From positions 1 through 8,923 of the forward strand of contig JBNRMR010000207.1 of assembly GCA_050309705.1 (NCBI GenBank): DNA of 8,923 nt, written 5' to 3'. The notes beneath the pieces are model-generated. The model ran no database searches. It saw only the letters and a list, made by a program, of their open reading frames with translations, and was not told where the DNA came from. Shown here piece by piece: positions 1 through 7,442 of the stretch (position 1 is the stretch's first letter; every line of letters starts with the position of its first letter). The DNA comes from JBNRMR01 sp050309705. GTDB lineage: Bacteria > Bacillota > Clostridia > Christensenellales > UBA1750. The position numbers were made by a program, and so were the translations under genes.

Positions 1-784
1 CCTCCGCCGTGGACTCAGCCGCCTGCATCACCGCCTGGCAGCAGGCCGACGGCGGCAGGCTGTGGCGGAAGGATGTGGCCGCTCCCAGGATTATCAGCGC
101 GCTGCTTGCCCCCGAAACCTTCAGGCAGTCGCCAATTATCTCCACCTGGCCATCGGGGGTCTCCACCCGCACCGCCGCGCTGTAGCGGGTGCCGTGATCG
201 GTGGCGTAGCCGTCCATCAGCAATGTTTTATCACTTGTGGCCCGGGTTCCAGGGTCGTATGGCCGACGCATCATGTTGACGGCAAAGCTTAGCCGCCCGG
301 GCTCGGAGCAGGTTAAGTGGACGCATAATACGCCATCCGGCTCACTGACAAAATACTGCCTGCGGTATTTTACGCCCCCTTGCGAATAGGACAGGCTCGC
401 AACGCTGTCTCTGATGTTCAGCTCCCGCCTGTAATCTGCAACCTGAGCATTCATAGAAGGCGAAAAGCGTATGAAAAGATCGCACAGTGGAAGGTATGGG
501 CCAAAATAGCGGGGGACGCCGGTAAGGCCCATCTGGGCTTCTTCAAGGGCTTCCTCAATCCTGTCCCGGCTTAAAAGCTCTCTTGTTTTAACAAAAGATT
601 CATATGCGCTGGGATTAATGCGGCTGTTGGGCTGTCCGCCGTAAAGGCTGTCCTCGTTAAGAGCGATGCGCTCCTCCATGACATGGCCAAAGACCATCGC
701 ACCGATTTTTCCATTGCCCAAAGGCAGGGCCTGTGGCCAGCTTTTCGCAGGCCGCTCATACCAAAGCAAGTTTTCCTGAACCAT
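1..784 (-). CDS. GH95-type alpha-L-fucosidase, N-terminal part (runs off left edge)
   Basis: An open frame of 261 codons begins at ATG 784-782 and is still open at base 1, so only the N-terminal beta-sandwich region (GH65N_2-like) is visible. Seen directly: residues 15-33 read SWPQALPLGNGKIGAMVFG, followed by ERIALNEDSLYGG (38-50) and NPSAYE (57-62). These match the hallmark start of GH95 proteins (W-x-x-ALPLGNGxxGAMVxG, then ERxxLNEDSLWxG). The catalytic residues of GH95 lie in the (alpha/alpha)6 barrel farther downstream, outside this window, so activity cannot be judged. There is no signal peptide, which suggests a cytoplasmic enzyme acting on imported oligosaccharides. GGAGG at 790-794 lies 5 nt before the chosen ATG; another ATG at 789-787 abuts the GGAGG and is in a different frame. 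The gene follows the solute-binding protein by 74 bp and is probably the last or a late cistron of the transporter operon. Some GH95 members prefer alpha-galactose-type substrates, so the exact sugar is inferred. Confidence 0.86.
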   Translation of the reverse strand, partial: MVQENLLWYERPAKSWPQALPLGNGKIGAMVFGHVMEERIALNEDSLYGGQPNSRINPSAYESFVKTRELLSRDRIEEALEEAQMGLTGVPRYFGPYLPLCDLFIRFSPSMNAQVADYRRELNIRDSVASLSYSQGGVKYRRQYFVSEPDGVLCVHLTCSEPGRLSFAVNMMRRPYDPGTRATSDKTLLMDGYATDHGTRYSAAVRVETPDGQVEIIGDCLKVSGASSALIILGAATSFRHSLPPSACCQAVMQAAESTAE

Positions 785-806
785 TTCATCCTCCGTTGCA
801 TCAATG

Positions 807-838
807 AAAGCCGGGCGGAAGAAGGGCCGCCCAGCTTT
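807..838 (-). promoter_or_regulatory. Intercistronic stem-loop between solute-binding protein and GH95 genes
   Basis: On the minus strand the arms AAAGCUGGGCGG and CCGCCCGGCUUU can pair over 12 bp, with one U-G wobble, around an 8-nt loop. The stem begins 21 nt after the solute-binding protein stop codon. Only three U residues close the stem and a C follows, so it is a poor intrinsic terminator. It is more likely a 3' stabilising or partial-termination element, which would let the binding protein be made in excess of the hydrolase. The role is inferred; the pairing is seen. Confidence 0.6.
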
Positions 839-858
839 GCACGATGACGCTCTGTGTT

Positions 859-2640
859 TTATTTTTGCGAGAAGGTACTGGCGTCATAGGTTTCCTGGAC
901 AATCTGCAGATATCTGTCGATGCCAAGAACGTTCAGTTCCCTGAGATACGAATCCCAATCGCTGTCCACGTCCAGATCGCCGATTATGAACCTGGCGATT
1001 GATTCCTCCACATATGTGTTGATGTTTGTGGCCAGCATTGACTGTTCGTTTATGACTGTTTCCGAGTAGAACAGCGGCGGTATCAAGTCCTCCACGGCGA
1101 TTCCGTATGGCGCGTAATTCTCATTGGAATACTTGTACAGGAAGGCTTCCAGGCCGGTGCCGTCATCGGCCAGCATATCGTCGGGCTGCTGCAAGCCGTT
1201 TTTCATCGCGGTGGTGTAGTAATTGGGGAATTTCTGACCCCAGCTAAGATTTTCGTAGTATTCATCGTCCTGCTCCAGCTTAAGAGTCTTGAACACTGCG
1301 GGGTTCCCGTCAACGCCCTTGCTGCCCTCGTCGGCTTTCTCCCAGCCGATTCCCTCAGGCCCCCACAGCAGCGTCATCGTTCCTTCCTCGCTCATGAACC
1401 AATCCAGCCAGCGGATTACAAGCTCGGGGTTTTGGCAGGTGGAGGGCATCATGCCGGATGTAAGTATGGTCTGGAACTTCGCGTAGTAGTCATAGCGGGT
1501 GATCTGCACGCCATTTGGGCCGACAAGAGGCTCGATGGGGATGTAATCCAGCCAGCGCACCGGCTCTCCCTCGCCCCTGTTGCCTATGACATGGTGAATA
1601 TTGGGCATGGCGCCCGCCAGGGATTCATAACTTTGGCTGTTTATCTGGTTGCGGGTGGTTCTGTTTTGGGTGAAACTCTCCTTGTAGATTAGGCCTTCAT
1701 CAAAGAGCATGTTCAGATAGCGAAGGCCTTCCTGGAATTCCGGCTGGGCAAAGGCTGCCGTCACAGTTCCGTCCCTTAGGAACAGGCGGTTTTCGCCGTC
1801 ATCATATATGAACGCGCTCATAAGGTAAGTGTCTATCTTCGCGCCAAAGCTGTCTGTGGCGCCCATCATGGGGATTTCATCCGTGGGGTCGCCGTTGCCG
1901 TTGGCGTCCTGGTCCCTGAAAGCAACCAGCATTTCATGGAACTCATCGGTGGTTGTGGGGATATCAAGGCCGACATTCTTAAGGAATTCCTGGTTGATCC
2001 ACATCTTTCCATAGTACATGCAGTGGTAGCATTCATTCAGCGAGGGGAAGGAGTAGATATGCCCCTCTGGGGTTGTGATGGCCTCGCGCCAGCCCTGGTA
2101 CTCAGCAAGCCTTTCCTTGAAATGTATGGTGTGGTTTTCAATCAGATCCTCCAAAGGCAGAATCATGCCCTGGTTTGCGTACTTCAGCAGCGCCGTCATG
2201 TTGATGGCGGTGGTGCTGTTGCCCCCGGAAATTATCAGATCGAGGGGGTCTCCACCCGCCAAAGCCAGGTTCAGCTTGTCCATGAACTGCTCTGTGGGCG
2301 TCACCACCCATTTGGTAGCCACATTCGTCTTTTCCTCGTAGAATTTTGTCATCCAGTTGGTTTCATAGTCAAAATTTGTTCCCGTCAAATAGGTGAACAC
2401 GGTGATAGTTTCCTTTTCCTTCACGATCGGAAACTCGCCCAAAGGGTAAAAATTGCCTTCTTCACCGGCATCCGGGGCTTGCGTGGCTGGCTGCGCTGTT
2501 GCCGCGCTGCCCGCCTGGGTGGCCGGTGGGTTTGTTGCGGTGCTTCCGCCTTGGCTTGGCGCAGGTGTGCAAGCCGCCAGCAGCAATGCCAGCACGGACA
2601 GCGCCAGTATCAGTCGGGTGGTGATGGATAGCTTCTTCAT
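859..2640 (-). CDS. ABC sugar transporter solute-binding lipoprotein (LplA/YtcQ type)
   Basis: Encodes 593 residues from ATG 2640-2638. A start at ATG 2658 would place its codon just ahead of the AAGGGG ribosome binding site (2648-2652), which sits 7 nt before the chosen ATG. Residues 1-24 form a lipoprotein signal: KK, a hydrophobic stretch, then LLAAC with lipidation Cys24. A low-complexity Ser/Thr/Ala/Pro/Gln linker (25-60) is a typical surface tether. The rest resembles family 1 extracellular solute-binding proteins of the LplA/YtcQ group. This includes the acidic loop DQDANGNGDPTDEIP (243-257), an EF-hand-like calcium site common in that group, and many Trp and Tyr residues suited to stacking on sugars. 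At nearly 600 residues it is large, as is usual for binding proteins paired with LplB/YtcP permeases that take oligosaccharides. It follows the second permease by 120 bp with no convincing promoter in the gap, so it is probably co-transcribed. The ligand cannot be read from the sequence; the adjacent GH95 gene suggests fucosylated glycans. Confidence 0.93.
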   Translation of the reverse strand: MKKLSITTRLILALSVLALLLAACTPAPSQGGSTATNPPATQAGSAATAQPATQAPDAGEEGNFYPLGEFPIVKEKETITVFTYLTGTNFDYETNWMTKFYEEKTNVATKWVVTPTEQFMDKLNLALAGGDPLDLIISGGNSTTAINMTALLKYANQGMILPLEDLIENHTIHFKERLAEYQGWREAITTPEGHIYSFPSLNECYHCMYYGKMWINQEFLKNVGLDIPTTTDEFHEMLVAFRDQDANGNGDPTDEIPMMGATDSFGAKIDTYLMSAFIYDDGENRLFLRDGTVTAAFAQPEFQEGLRYLNMLFDEGLIYKESFTQNRTTRNQINSQSYESLAGAMPNIHHVIGNRGEGEPVRWLDYIPIEPLVGPNGVQITRYDYYAKFQTILTSGMMPSTCQNPELVIRWLDWFMSEEGTMTLLWGPEGIGWEKADEGSKGVDGNPAVFKTLKLEQDDEYYENLSWGQKFPNYYTTAMKNGLQQPDDMLADDGTGLEAFLYKYSNENYAPYGIAVEDLIPPLFYSETVINEQSMLATNINTYVEESIARFIIGDLDVDSDWDSYLRELNVLGIDRYLQIVQETYDASTFSQK

Positions 2641-2760
2641 TGGAATTCCCCTTTCCATTCTCAGTTCAGGTGATGCCGCGCAGGGGGAGCTCCTTCCGCC
2701 TCATGGATTTTCATCCTTTAGCGTAAGCCCTGCCCGGTGTTTCACTTGGTCATAGCCGGC

Positions 2761-3684
2761 TCAGCCTTTGACCGAGCCTATCATAATCCCCTTTATGAAG
2801 TGCTTTTGTACAAAGGGGTAAATGATCAACACAGGTATCATCGCGATGACGATAATTGCATACTTTGCGGCCTCGCCCGCCGCCATTGTTGCCGTCAAAT
2901 CAGCCAGGTTGCCATCGTTGTCCATCAAAGAGCGCAGGTTTGTGATGGCGTTTCTTAACACCAGCTGTATGTTAAACAGGCTGGGGGTGCTAAGGTACAT
3001 CATCGCGTTAAAGTAGGAGTTCCAGTGGCCAACTGCGTAAAACAGCGTCAGTACAGCCAGTATCGGCGCGGACAGGGGCAGGACTATCGACAGCAGCACC
3101 TTGATATCGCTCGCGCCATCAATGGATGCGGATTCGTATAGCTCCGTGGGTATGGTTGACTGAAAGAATGTCCTGGCCATTATCATGTTCCAAACGGTCA
3201 TCGCACCAGGCAGAACCATCACCCAGCGGGTGTCGATCAGACCCAAAGTCTTCATCATCAGGTATGTCGGTATCATGCCCCCGCCGAACATCATCGTGAA
3301 TGTAAATATGAACATGATCACTCCCCTGCCCCACAGTTCCCTGCGCGACAGCGGGTATGCGCACATGATGGTCATCAAAATGTTTATCACCGTGCCCACA
3401 CCGGTATAGAGCAGAGTGTTGCTGAAGCCTATCGTGATGCTGGGGGACTTCAGTATGCCCACATATGTCTTTATGGTGGGGCTTAGGGGCCAGATAACCA
3501 CGCGGCCCGACAGCACCATAAATGGATCGCTCAGCGACTGGGCGATGACGTTAAGAAGCGGAAGCAGCACGATAATGCTCAAAAGTATCAGTAGAGTGTA
3601 GCTGATTATGAAAAAACTCTTTTCGCTGGCGGTCAGCTGAATTTTTCTGTTCGTGACTTTCACGCCGCCTTTTTTCTCTACCAT
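2761..3684 (-). CDS. ABC sugar transporter permease, YtcP/LplC type (CUT1)
   Basis: Encodes 307 residues with about six membrane segments, the first near residues 24-48. The cytoplasmic EAA loop that docks the ATPase is visible at about 179-205 (ELYESASIDGASD, then VLPLSAPILA), as in MalG-type CUT1 permeases. The C-terminus ends KGIMIGSVKG, which closely matches the usual ending of YtcP-group permeases. The start at ATG 3684 is preceded by GAGGTGA at a good distance. It overlaps the stop codon of the upstream permease gene by 7 bp (ATGGTAG), a sign of translational coupling and matched production of the two subunits. It forms the heterodimeric channel with that permease and uses the downstream lipoprotein as its receptor. 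No ATPase gene is present here. Confidence 0.95.
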   Translation of the reverse strand: MVEKKGGVKVTNRKIQLTASEKSFFIISYTLLILLSIIVLLPLLNVIAQSLSDPFMVLSGRVVIWPLSPTIKTYVGILKSPSITIGFSNTLLYTGVGTVINILMTIMCAYPLSRRELWGRGVIMFIFTFTMMFGGGMIPTYLMMKTLGLIDTRWVMVLPGAMTVWNMIMARTFFQSTIPTELYESASIDGASDIKVLLSIVLPLSAPILAVLTLFYAVGHWNSYFNAMMYLSTPSLFNIQLVLRNAITNLRSLMDNDGNLADLTATMAAGEAAKYAIIVIAMIPVLIIYPFVQKHFIKGIMIGSVKG

Positions 3685-4646
3685 AAGCTCACCTCGCTCA
3701 AAGTGCCGGCAATCTTGTTCACTGTAGCCATAAACACAATGGATATTGTGGATTGAAACAGGCCGATGGCCGTCGCCAGCGAATAGTTCATGTCAATCAA
3801 ACCCATGCGGTATGTGTATGTTGAAATAACATCGGAGCTTTTCATGTTCAGCGGATTTTGCATCAGATAAACCTTCTCAAAGCCCACATTCAATATGCTG
3901 GCGGTGCTGAGAATCAGCATAATTATGGCGGTCGGCATAATTCCCGGCAGGTCCACATGCCAGATCCTCTGCCAGATATTTGCGCCGTCGATTTTGGCGG
4001 CCTCATGCAGCTCCGGGTTGATGCCCGCAAGAGCGGCGATGTATATGATGGAGTTATAGCCCACGCCCTGCCATATGCCGCTTAGTATATATATTGGTTT
4101 GAAATAACTTGCCTCGCTGAAAAAGCTTATGGCCGGCTTTCCCAGATGCTTTAAAAGTGAGTTTATCAGGCCGTTTAAAGAGAGCACCTGCGTCAATATG
4201 CTTACCACCACAACAGTGGAAAGAAAATGAGGCGCATAGGTGATCATCTGAACGGTTTTTTTAAGCCATACGCTTCTGCATTCATTCAGCATGACAGCCA
4301 GCATTATCGGCGGGAAAAAGCCCGCGATTATCGACATCAGGCTTATGCCTATTGTGTTGCCCATCAACCTTGGAAAGTAATATGAACTGATGAACATGTC
4401 AAAATATTTGGTCAGCGGGCTTGCCCAAGGGCTACCCCCATAGCCCAAACGCATCATGTAGTCCTTAAATGCAATCTGAAGCCCGTACATGGGGAAATAC
4501 TTGAAAACTACGACCCACGCAAGGGGCAGTATCAGCAGCAGATATAGCTGCCAATGCTGCTTGAAAGCCTTTTTCATTAACTTGCGGTTTTCGTTTGCAC
4601 GCATAGAAACGCCGCTTCTGACTTGAGTTTGAACAGTCAGCTTCAT
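3678..4646 (-). CDS. ABC sugar transporter permease, LplB type (CUT1)
   Basis: Encodes 322 residues. About 27 basic residues-rich cytoplasmic amino acids precede the first membrane helix (about 31-50), whose end carries FKYFPMYGLQIAFKDY, a strong signature of LplB permeases. The EAA loop is at about 213-235 (LHEAAKIDGANIWQRIWHVDLPG), the contact site for the ATPase. The region around NPLNMKSSDVISTYTYRMG (264-282) is also typical of the group. The start is ambiguous: GTG 4649 and ATG 4646 are adjacent in frame. AGGG at 4652-4655 lies only 2 nt from the GTG but 5 nt from the ATG, so the ATG is preferred. This is the first gene of the transporter operon, behind the promoter at 4682-4711 and separated from the regulator gene by a terminator. 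Confidence 0.95.
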   Translation of the reverse strand: MKLTVQTQVRSGVSMRANENRKLMKKAFKQHWQLYLLLILPLAWVVVFKYFPMYGLQIAFKDYMMRLGYGGSPWASPLTKYFDMFISSYYFPRLMGNTIGISLMSIIAGFFPPIMLAVMLNECRSVWLKKTVQMITYAPHFLSTVVVVSILTQVLSLNGLINSLLKHLGKPAISFFSEASYFKPIYILSGIWQGVGYNSIIYIAALAGINPELHEAAKIDGANIWQRIWHVDLPGIMPTAIIMLILSTASILNVGFEKVYLMQNPLNMKSSDVISTYTYRMGLIDMNYSLATAIGLFQSTISIVFMATVNKIAGTLSEVSLW

Positions 4647-4681
4647 CACATCCCTGTTTTTTATTTGTTTTATGTAAAAGC

Positions 4682-4711
4682 AGTATAAGCATCCCAGAGC
4701 CTCAATGTAAA
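4682..4711 (-). promoter_or_regulatory. Sigma-A-type promoter of the transporter operon
   Basis: Reading the minus strand, TTTACA (4711-4706) and TATACT (4687-4682) are separated by 18 bp. Each differs from the TTGACA/TATAAT consensus at one position. Transcription would start near 4675 and give a leader of about 30 nt before the first permease gene. It lies downstream of the regulator's terminator, so the operon has its own promoter. Confidence 0.7.
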
Positions 4712-4752
4712 GTGATTAATTCATCTAGCAGGTGCATTTTCATCTGTATGGG

Positions 4753-4810
4753 TTTCATTGGCCGCTTATATGGCCATCTCTGGCCTTTTCATTCGAAGTG
4801 ACGTTTTCAT
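4753..4810 (-). promoter_or_regulatory. Candidate operator region: three GGCCA boxes and three ATGAAA boxes
   Basis: On the minus strand GGCCA occurs at 4785-4781, 4775-4771 and 4763-4759. Neighbouring copies also form short inverted repeats because the middle box is TGGCCA. ATGAAA occurs at 4810-4805, 4792-4787 and 4758-4753. The cluster lies 42-99 bp upstream of the -35 element, where an AraC-type activator would be expected to bind. The repeats are seen directly; binding by the neighbouring regulator is inferred. Confidence 0.4.
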
Positions 4811-4879
4811 ACACAGCGTACACTCTCTTATGTTTGTTGCGTTTTCTTTGCTTTTGAATGAATCTGGCGTGACTTATAC

Positions 4880-4910
4880 AAAAAAACAAGCGGCCCATTA
4901 CGGACCGCTT
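4880..4910 (-). terminator. Intrinsic terminator after the AraC-family regulator gene
   Basis: On the minus strand AAGCGGUCC pairs with GGGCCGCUU over 9 bp with one U-G wobble, around the loop GUAAU. It is followed by G and seven U residues. The stem begins 28 nt after the regulator stop codon (4939-4941). This separates regulator transcription from the transporter operon. Confidence 0.9.
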
Positions 4911-4938
4911 TACAACTTACTTCACGCGGGCATTTCCG

Positions 4939-7206
4939 CTACACCTGCTTTTGGTATTCGGTAGGCGCCACGCCCATCACCCTTTTGAACGCCCGCCTAA
5001 ATGTGTAAACATTGGCATAGCCCACCTCCTGCGAAACATCATGGACTGGCATATCCTGCTGGGCCAGCAGCAGATTGGCCTGCAAAACTCTGTACTTTTC
5101 CAGATATTCGCCGAAGCGCTCACCCACCTGCTCCTTGAAGTACTGGGAAAAGTAATTATCCGACAGGCCGAACTTCTCCGCAATATGGGGTACACCCAGG
5201 TCACAGTCCATATAGCGCTGGTGGATATATTCCAACACCTTGCTTATGCGGCTATCTCCGGCCTGAGGCTTGCAGGTTTTCGTTTCACTGACGATTATCT
5301 GCGCCATCACCTTGAATGCCTGCGCATAATCATATGTGACTTCCTCGGCGTGGCGCAAAAAGTCAAGGCCGATATGGCTATCGTCCAGAATCCGCATGGG
5401 AGCGCAGCGCACATATGTGCAGTATACATCATATATCAGACAGCGCTGCATCTGCGAGGATATATGGTTGGCGACAAAATTATCATAATAGACTTGCTCA
5501 AGTATCTCTTTAGCCGTCCCTTCCTCGCCAGTTCTTATGGCGCTGACCAAGGCCAGCTCCGTAGACTGGGTGAAAACAAAGCGCGACAGATTAGGGGGAA
5601 TGTCCTCCGCCCAGCAGACGCTTTCCCCCAGGTGCTGGGCCGTCATGAACGAAAGCGCATACTTCGCCTGACGGTAGCTCTGCTGAATTTCTTTCAGACG
5701 GTCGCACACGCCGCCCACACCTATGCGCAAATCATCGTCGGACGGAATTTTAACCAGCTCGTCCAGCAGCACTGTCACATGCTTCCTCAGCTTAGCAACA
5801 TCGCCATGCCTGTTGGCGATTATCAAAACCAGCTCGTCCTGCTTGAGGACATGGGTCAGCCATACGATTCCCTCATCTTCAAGAGCTTCAAGCAGATCAG
5901 CGCATTGCATCTGAAACAAAAGGAGTTCGGGCCTGCTGTCCTGGGAACCCTGAAACTTAAACAGCACCGTCAAAAGCTTCGCATCGGGGGAAGCCAGCCC
6001 CTCAAAGTCGCCGGAAAGGCCGGTCAGCCCCTCCGTGTCCTCCGCCAGGCTGCCGGTGAGGATTCTCTCCATGTAAAGCGCGCGAAGCTGCTCGTCCTGG
6101 CTGCTCAAGCGCTTTGCCTGTGCCTTGTTGCTGGTGATCAATGTCTTCACGCCGGCTTCCAGAGATTTGGGGCCATAGTCGTTCTTGGAGCGAGGCTTGT
6201 GATCATAGCTTTGTATGAGGCTCAGCGCCGTCTCTATGGGGTAGGCCGCCCTGCGGGAACTGAGCCATATCAGCACAAGCCCCACCAAAAGCGCGACTGC
6301 CGCCAGTATGATCATCAGATTTTTAAGCGCGTTCACTTCGCCCAACGCCTCGTTCATGGGCATGGCCGATGCATATATCCAGCCATTCACCGGCGATGTC
6401 ACATACACAACTATAAGACCTTCCTGGGCCGAGGCGCCGCTGCCTGCCCCATCGCTGTGAATCCACCCAAGGGTCTTTTCCGGCAAGGAAAGGCCTGTCT
6501 GATAAAGCAGCGAGCCTTCACTGTCGAATATGTAGTCGCTGGCCTGCGAATCGCTATGCCGGGCAAAAAGCCGGCGAAGCTGGGATTCCTCCAGCAAAAA
6601 CACCACCAGACTCTGGTTTTCGCCATCGCTTTTCAGCAATGGCACAAGGTAGGGCATCGCTCTAATTATCCGGCCATTTTTGTTAATATTCTGCAGGGGA
6701 AGCGTCATTTTTTCATCCACGTTCTTAACCAGCGCCAGCCAGTCATCATATGAATAACCTTCAAAAGAGAAAAAGTTTTCATACCAAAAGCGGAGTTTTG
6801 CCATCACCTCCGCATTGGTGCATACCACTTCATTTTGGGGGTATATGATTGAAAAGCTATCCTGAAAGACATGGTTGGACACATAAAAGCCAGTCCTTTT
6901 ACGGGCAGACATCATATATAGGATATCCTTTGTGCTCATCTCTTTTGCGTCCACATGGCTGAGTGTGTTTATCTCTCCATCCAACATCATGCCAAGGGCA
7001 GTCTCATTGACGCGGCTGATGCTGGCGTCGATGGCGGCAACTGTGTTCTCCTGGGCGGAAAGAAGAAGCGACAGAGCCTGGTCGCTCACCTTTGACATGG
7101 CAAAAGCGTATATGACACAGGTGGCAATCAGCGGCACTATGAATATGGCCAGATAGGGCTTCACATAGCCTTTAATGGCGATCTTCTGTTTTGGAGCGCT
7201 TATCAT
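4939..7206 (-). CDS. Membrane-anchored AraC-family transcriptional regulator (YtdP/YesN-like one-component sensor)
   Basis: Encodes 755 residues. The order of parts is: TM helix 1 (about 15-37), an outside sensor region of roughly 255 residues resembling Cache-type ligand domains, TM helix 2 (about 296-316), a cytoplasmic linker (317-405), a degenerate GGDEF-like/CdaR-like region (about 410-525, with RIGVGG at 494-499 and SYRQAKYALSF at 510-520), and a C-terminal pair of AraC helix-turn-helix motifs (about 653-755). Key parts of the last are VPHIAEKFGLSDNYFSQYFKE (672-692) and VGYANVYTFRRAFKRVMGVAPTEY (728-751), the conserved AraC signature. There is no kinase domain, so it should sense outside and bind DNA directly. 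The start at ATG 7206 follows GGGAGG (7214-7219) with 7-nt spacing. Such regulators commonly sit beside LplB/YtcP importers in Bacillota and activate them on ligand binding. That role is inferred here from position and architecture. Confidence 0.93.
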   Translation of the reverse strand: MISAPKQKIAIKGYVKPYLAIFIVPLIATCVIYAFAMSKVSDQALSLLLSAQENTVAAIDASISRVNETALGMMLDGEINTLSHVDAKEMSTKDILYMMSARKRTGFYVSNHVFQDSFSIIYPQNEVVCTNAEVMAKLRFWYENFFSFEGYSYDDWLALVKNVDEKMTLPLQNINKNGRIIRAMPYLVPLLKSDGENQSLVVFLLEESQLRRLFARHSDSQASDYIFDSEGSLLYQTGLSLPEKTLGWIHSDGAGSGASAQEGLIVVYVTSPVNGWIYASAMPMNEALGEVNALKNLMIILAAVALLVGLVLIWLSSRRAAYPIETALSLIQSYDHKPRSKNDYGPKSLEAGVKTLITSNKAQAKRLSSQDEQLRALYMERILTGSLAEDTEGLTGLSGDFEGLASPDAKLLTVLFKFQGSQDSRPELLLFQMQCADLLEALEDEGIVWLTHVLKQDELVLIIANRHGDVAKLRKHVTVLLDELVKIPSDDDLRIGVGGVCDRLKEIQQSYRQAKYALSFMTAQHLGESVCWAEDIPPNLSRFVFTQSTELALVSAIRTGEEGTAKEILEQVYYDNFVANHISSQMQRCLIYDVYCTYVRCAPMRILDDSHIGLDFLRHAEEVTYDYAQAFKVMAQIIVSETKTCKPQAGDSRISKVLEYIHQRYMDCDLGVPHIAEKFGLSDNYFSQYFKEQVGERFGEYLEKYRVLQANLLLAQQDMPVHDVSQEVGYANVYTFRRAFKRVMGVAPTEYQKQV

Positions 7207-7273
7207 ATACCAACCTCCCGCTCTGCCGGCATCTTTTCATCCATTAACGGATCGCCGATTAATTACATTGGTT

Positions 7274-7303
7274 TGTGTGATTATGAAATGATTATAGCAC
7301 ACA
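7274..7303 (-). promoter_or_regulatory. Extended -10 promoter of the regulator gene with an overlapping dyad
   Basis: On the minus strand TATAAT (7296-7291) is preceded by TGC, giving a perfect extended -10 element. A weak TTGATT lies 15 bp upstream, and the extended -10 may compensate for it. Transcription would begin near 7284, leaving a leader of about 77 nt. TGTGTG (7274-7279) and CACACA (7298-7303) form an inverted repeat with 18 bp between the arms, straddling the -10 and start site. A repressor or autoregulatory site is possible but unproven. Confidence 0.6.
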
Positions 7304-7396
7304 CTGGAGAAAATCAAAAGATCTGCCGCACTTTGCAAAAGTTTTTGGGAAAGTCCGCGCCTTTGTAACTTCGTCACAGAATGAAACCCACAGTCT

Positions 7397-7413
7397 TGTT
7401 ATTATAAATATAT
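7397..7413 (+). promoter_or_regulatory. Likely -10 region of the peroxiredoxin gene with a PerR-box-like sequence
   Basis: TGT followed by TATTAT (7397-7405) resembles an extended -10; no good -35 is visible. The 15-mer at 7399-7413 (TTATTATAAATATAT) matches the PerR box TTATAATNATTATAA at 11 of 14 defined positions. PerR represses peroxide-defence genes in Bacillota, so the location fits. The stretch is very AT-rich, however, and chance similarity is plausible. Confidence 0.35.
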
Positions 7414-7442
7414 CAAATACTTAATCAAAGGAGATCGCGAAC

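Noticed and set aside
571..804. A 77-codon minus-strand frame at the start of the fucosidase gene.
   Set aside because: The GH95 hallmark motifs are in a different, longer frame from 784 with a correctly spaced ribosome binding site.
1936..2631. A 231-codon plus-strand frame opposite the solute-binding protein.
   Set aside because: It is antisense to a clear lipoprotein gene and has no family resemblance.
2680..2733. GCAGGG/CCCTGC inverted repeat in the gap between the second permease and binding-protein genes.
   Set aside because: The arms are only 6 bp with 42 bp between them and there is no U-tract. It is weak as a terminator or other structure, and no promoter is evident in the gap.
4644..4649. 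GTG at 4649 as the LplB-type permease start.
   Set aside because: It would be only 2 nt from the ribosome binding site; the next codon, ATG at 4646, is better spaced.
4951..6753. A 600-codon open frame on the plus strand opposite the AraC-family regulator.
   Set aside because: It lies wholly antisense to a well-supported gene, shows no recognisable domain, and its composition looks like a reverse-strand artefact. The regulator has full domain architecture and a good ribosome binding site.
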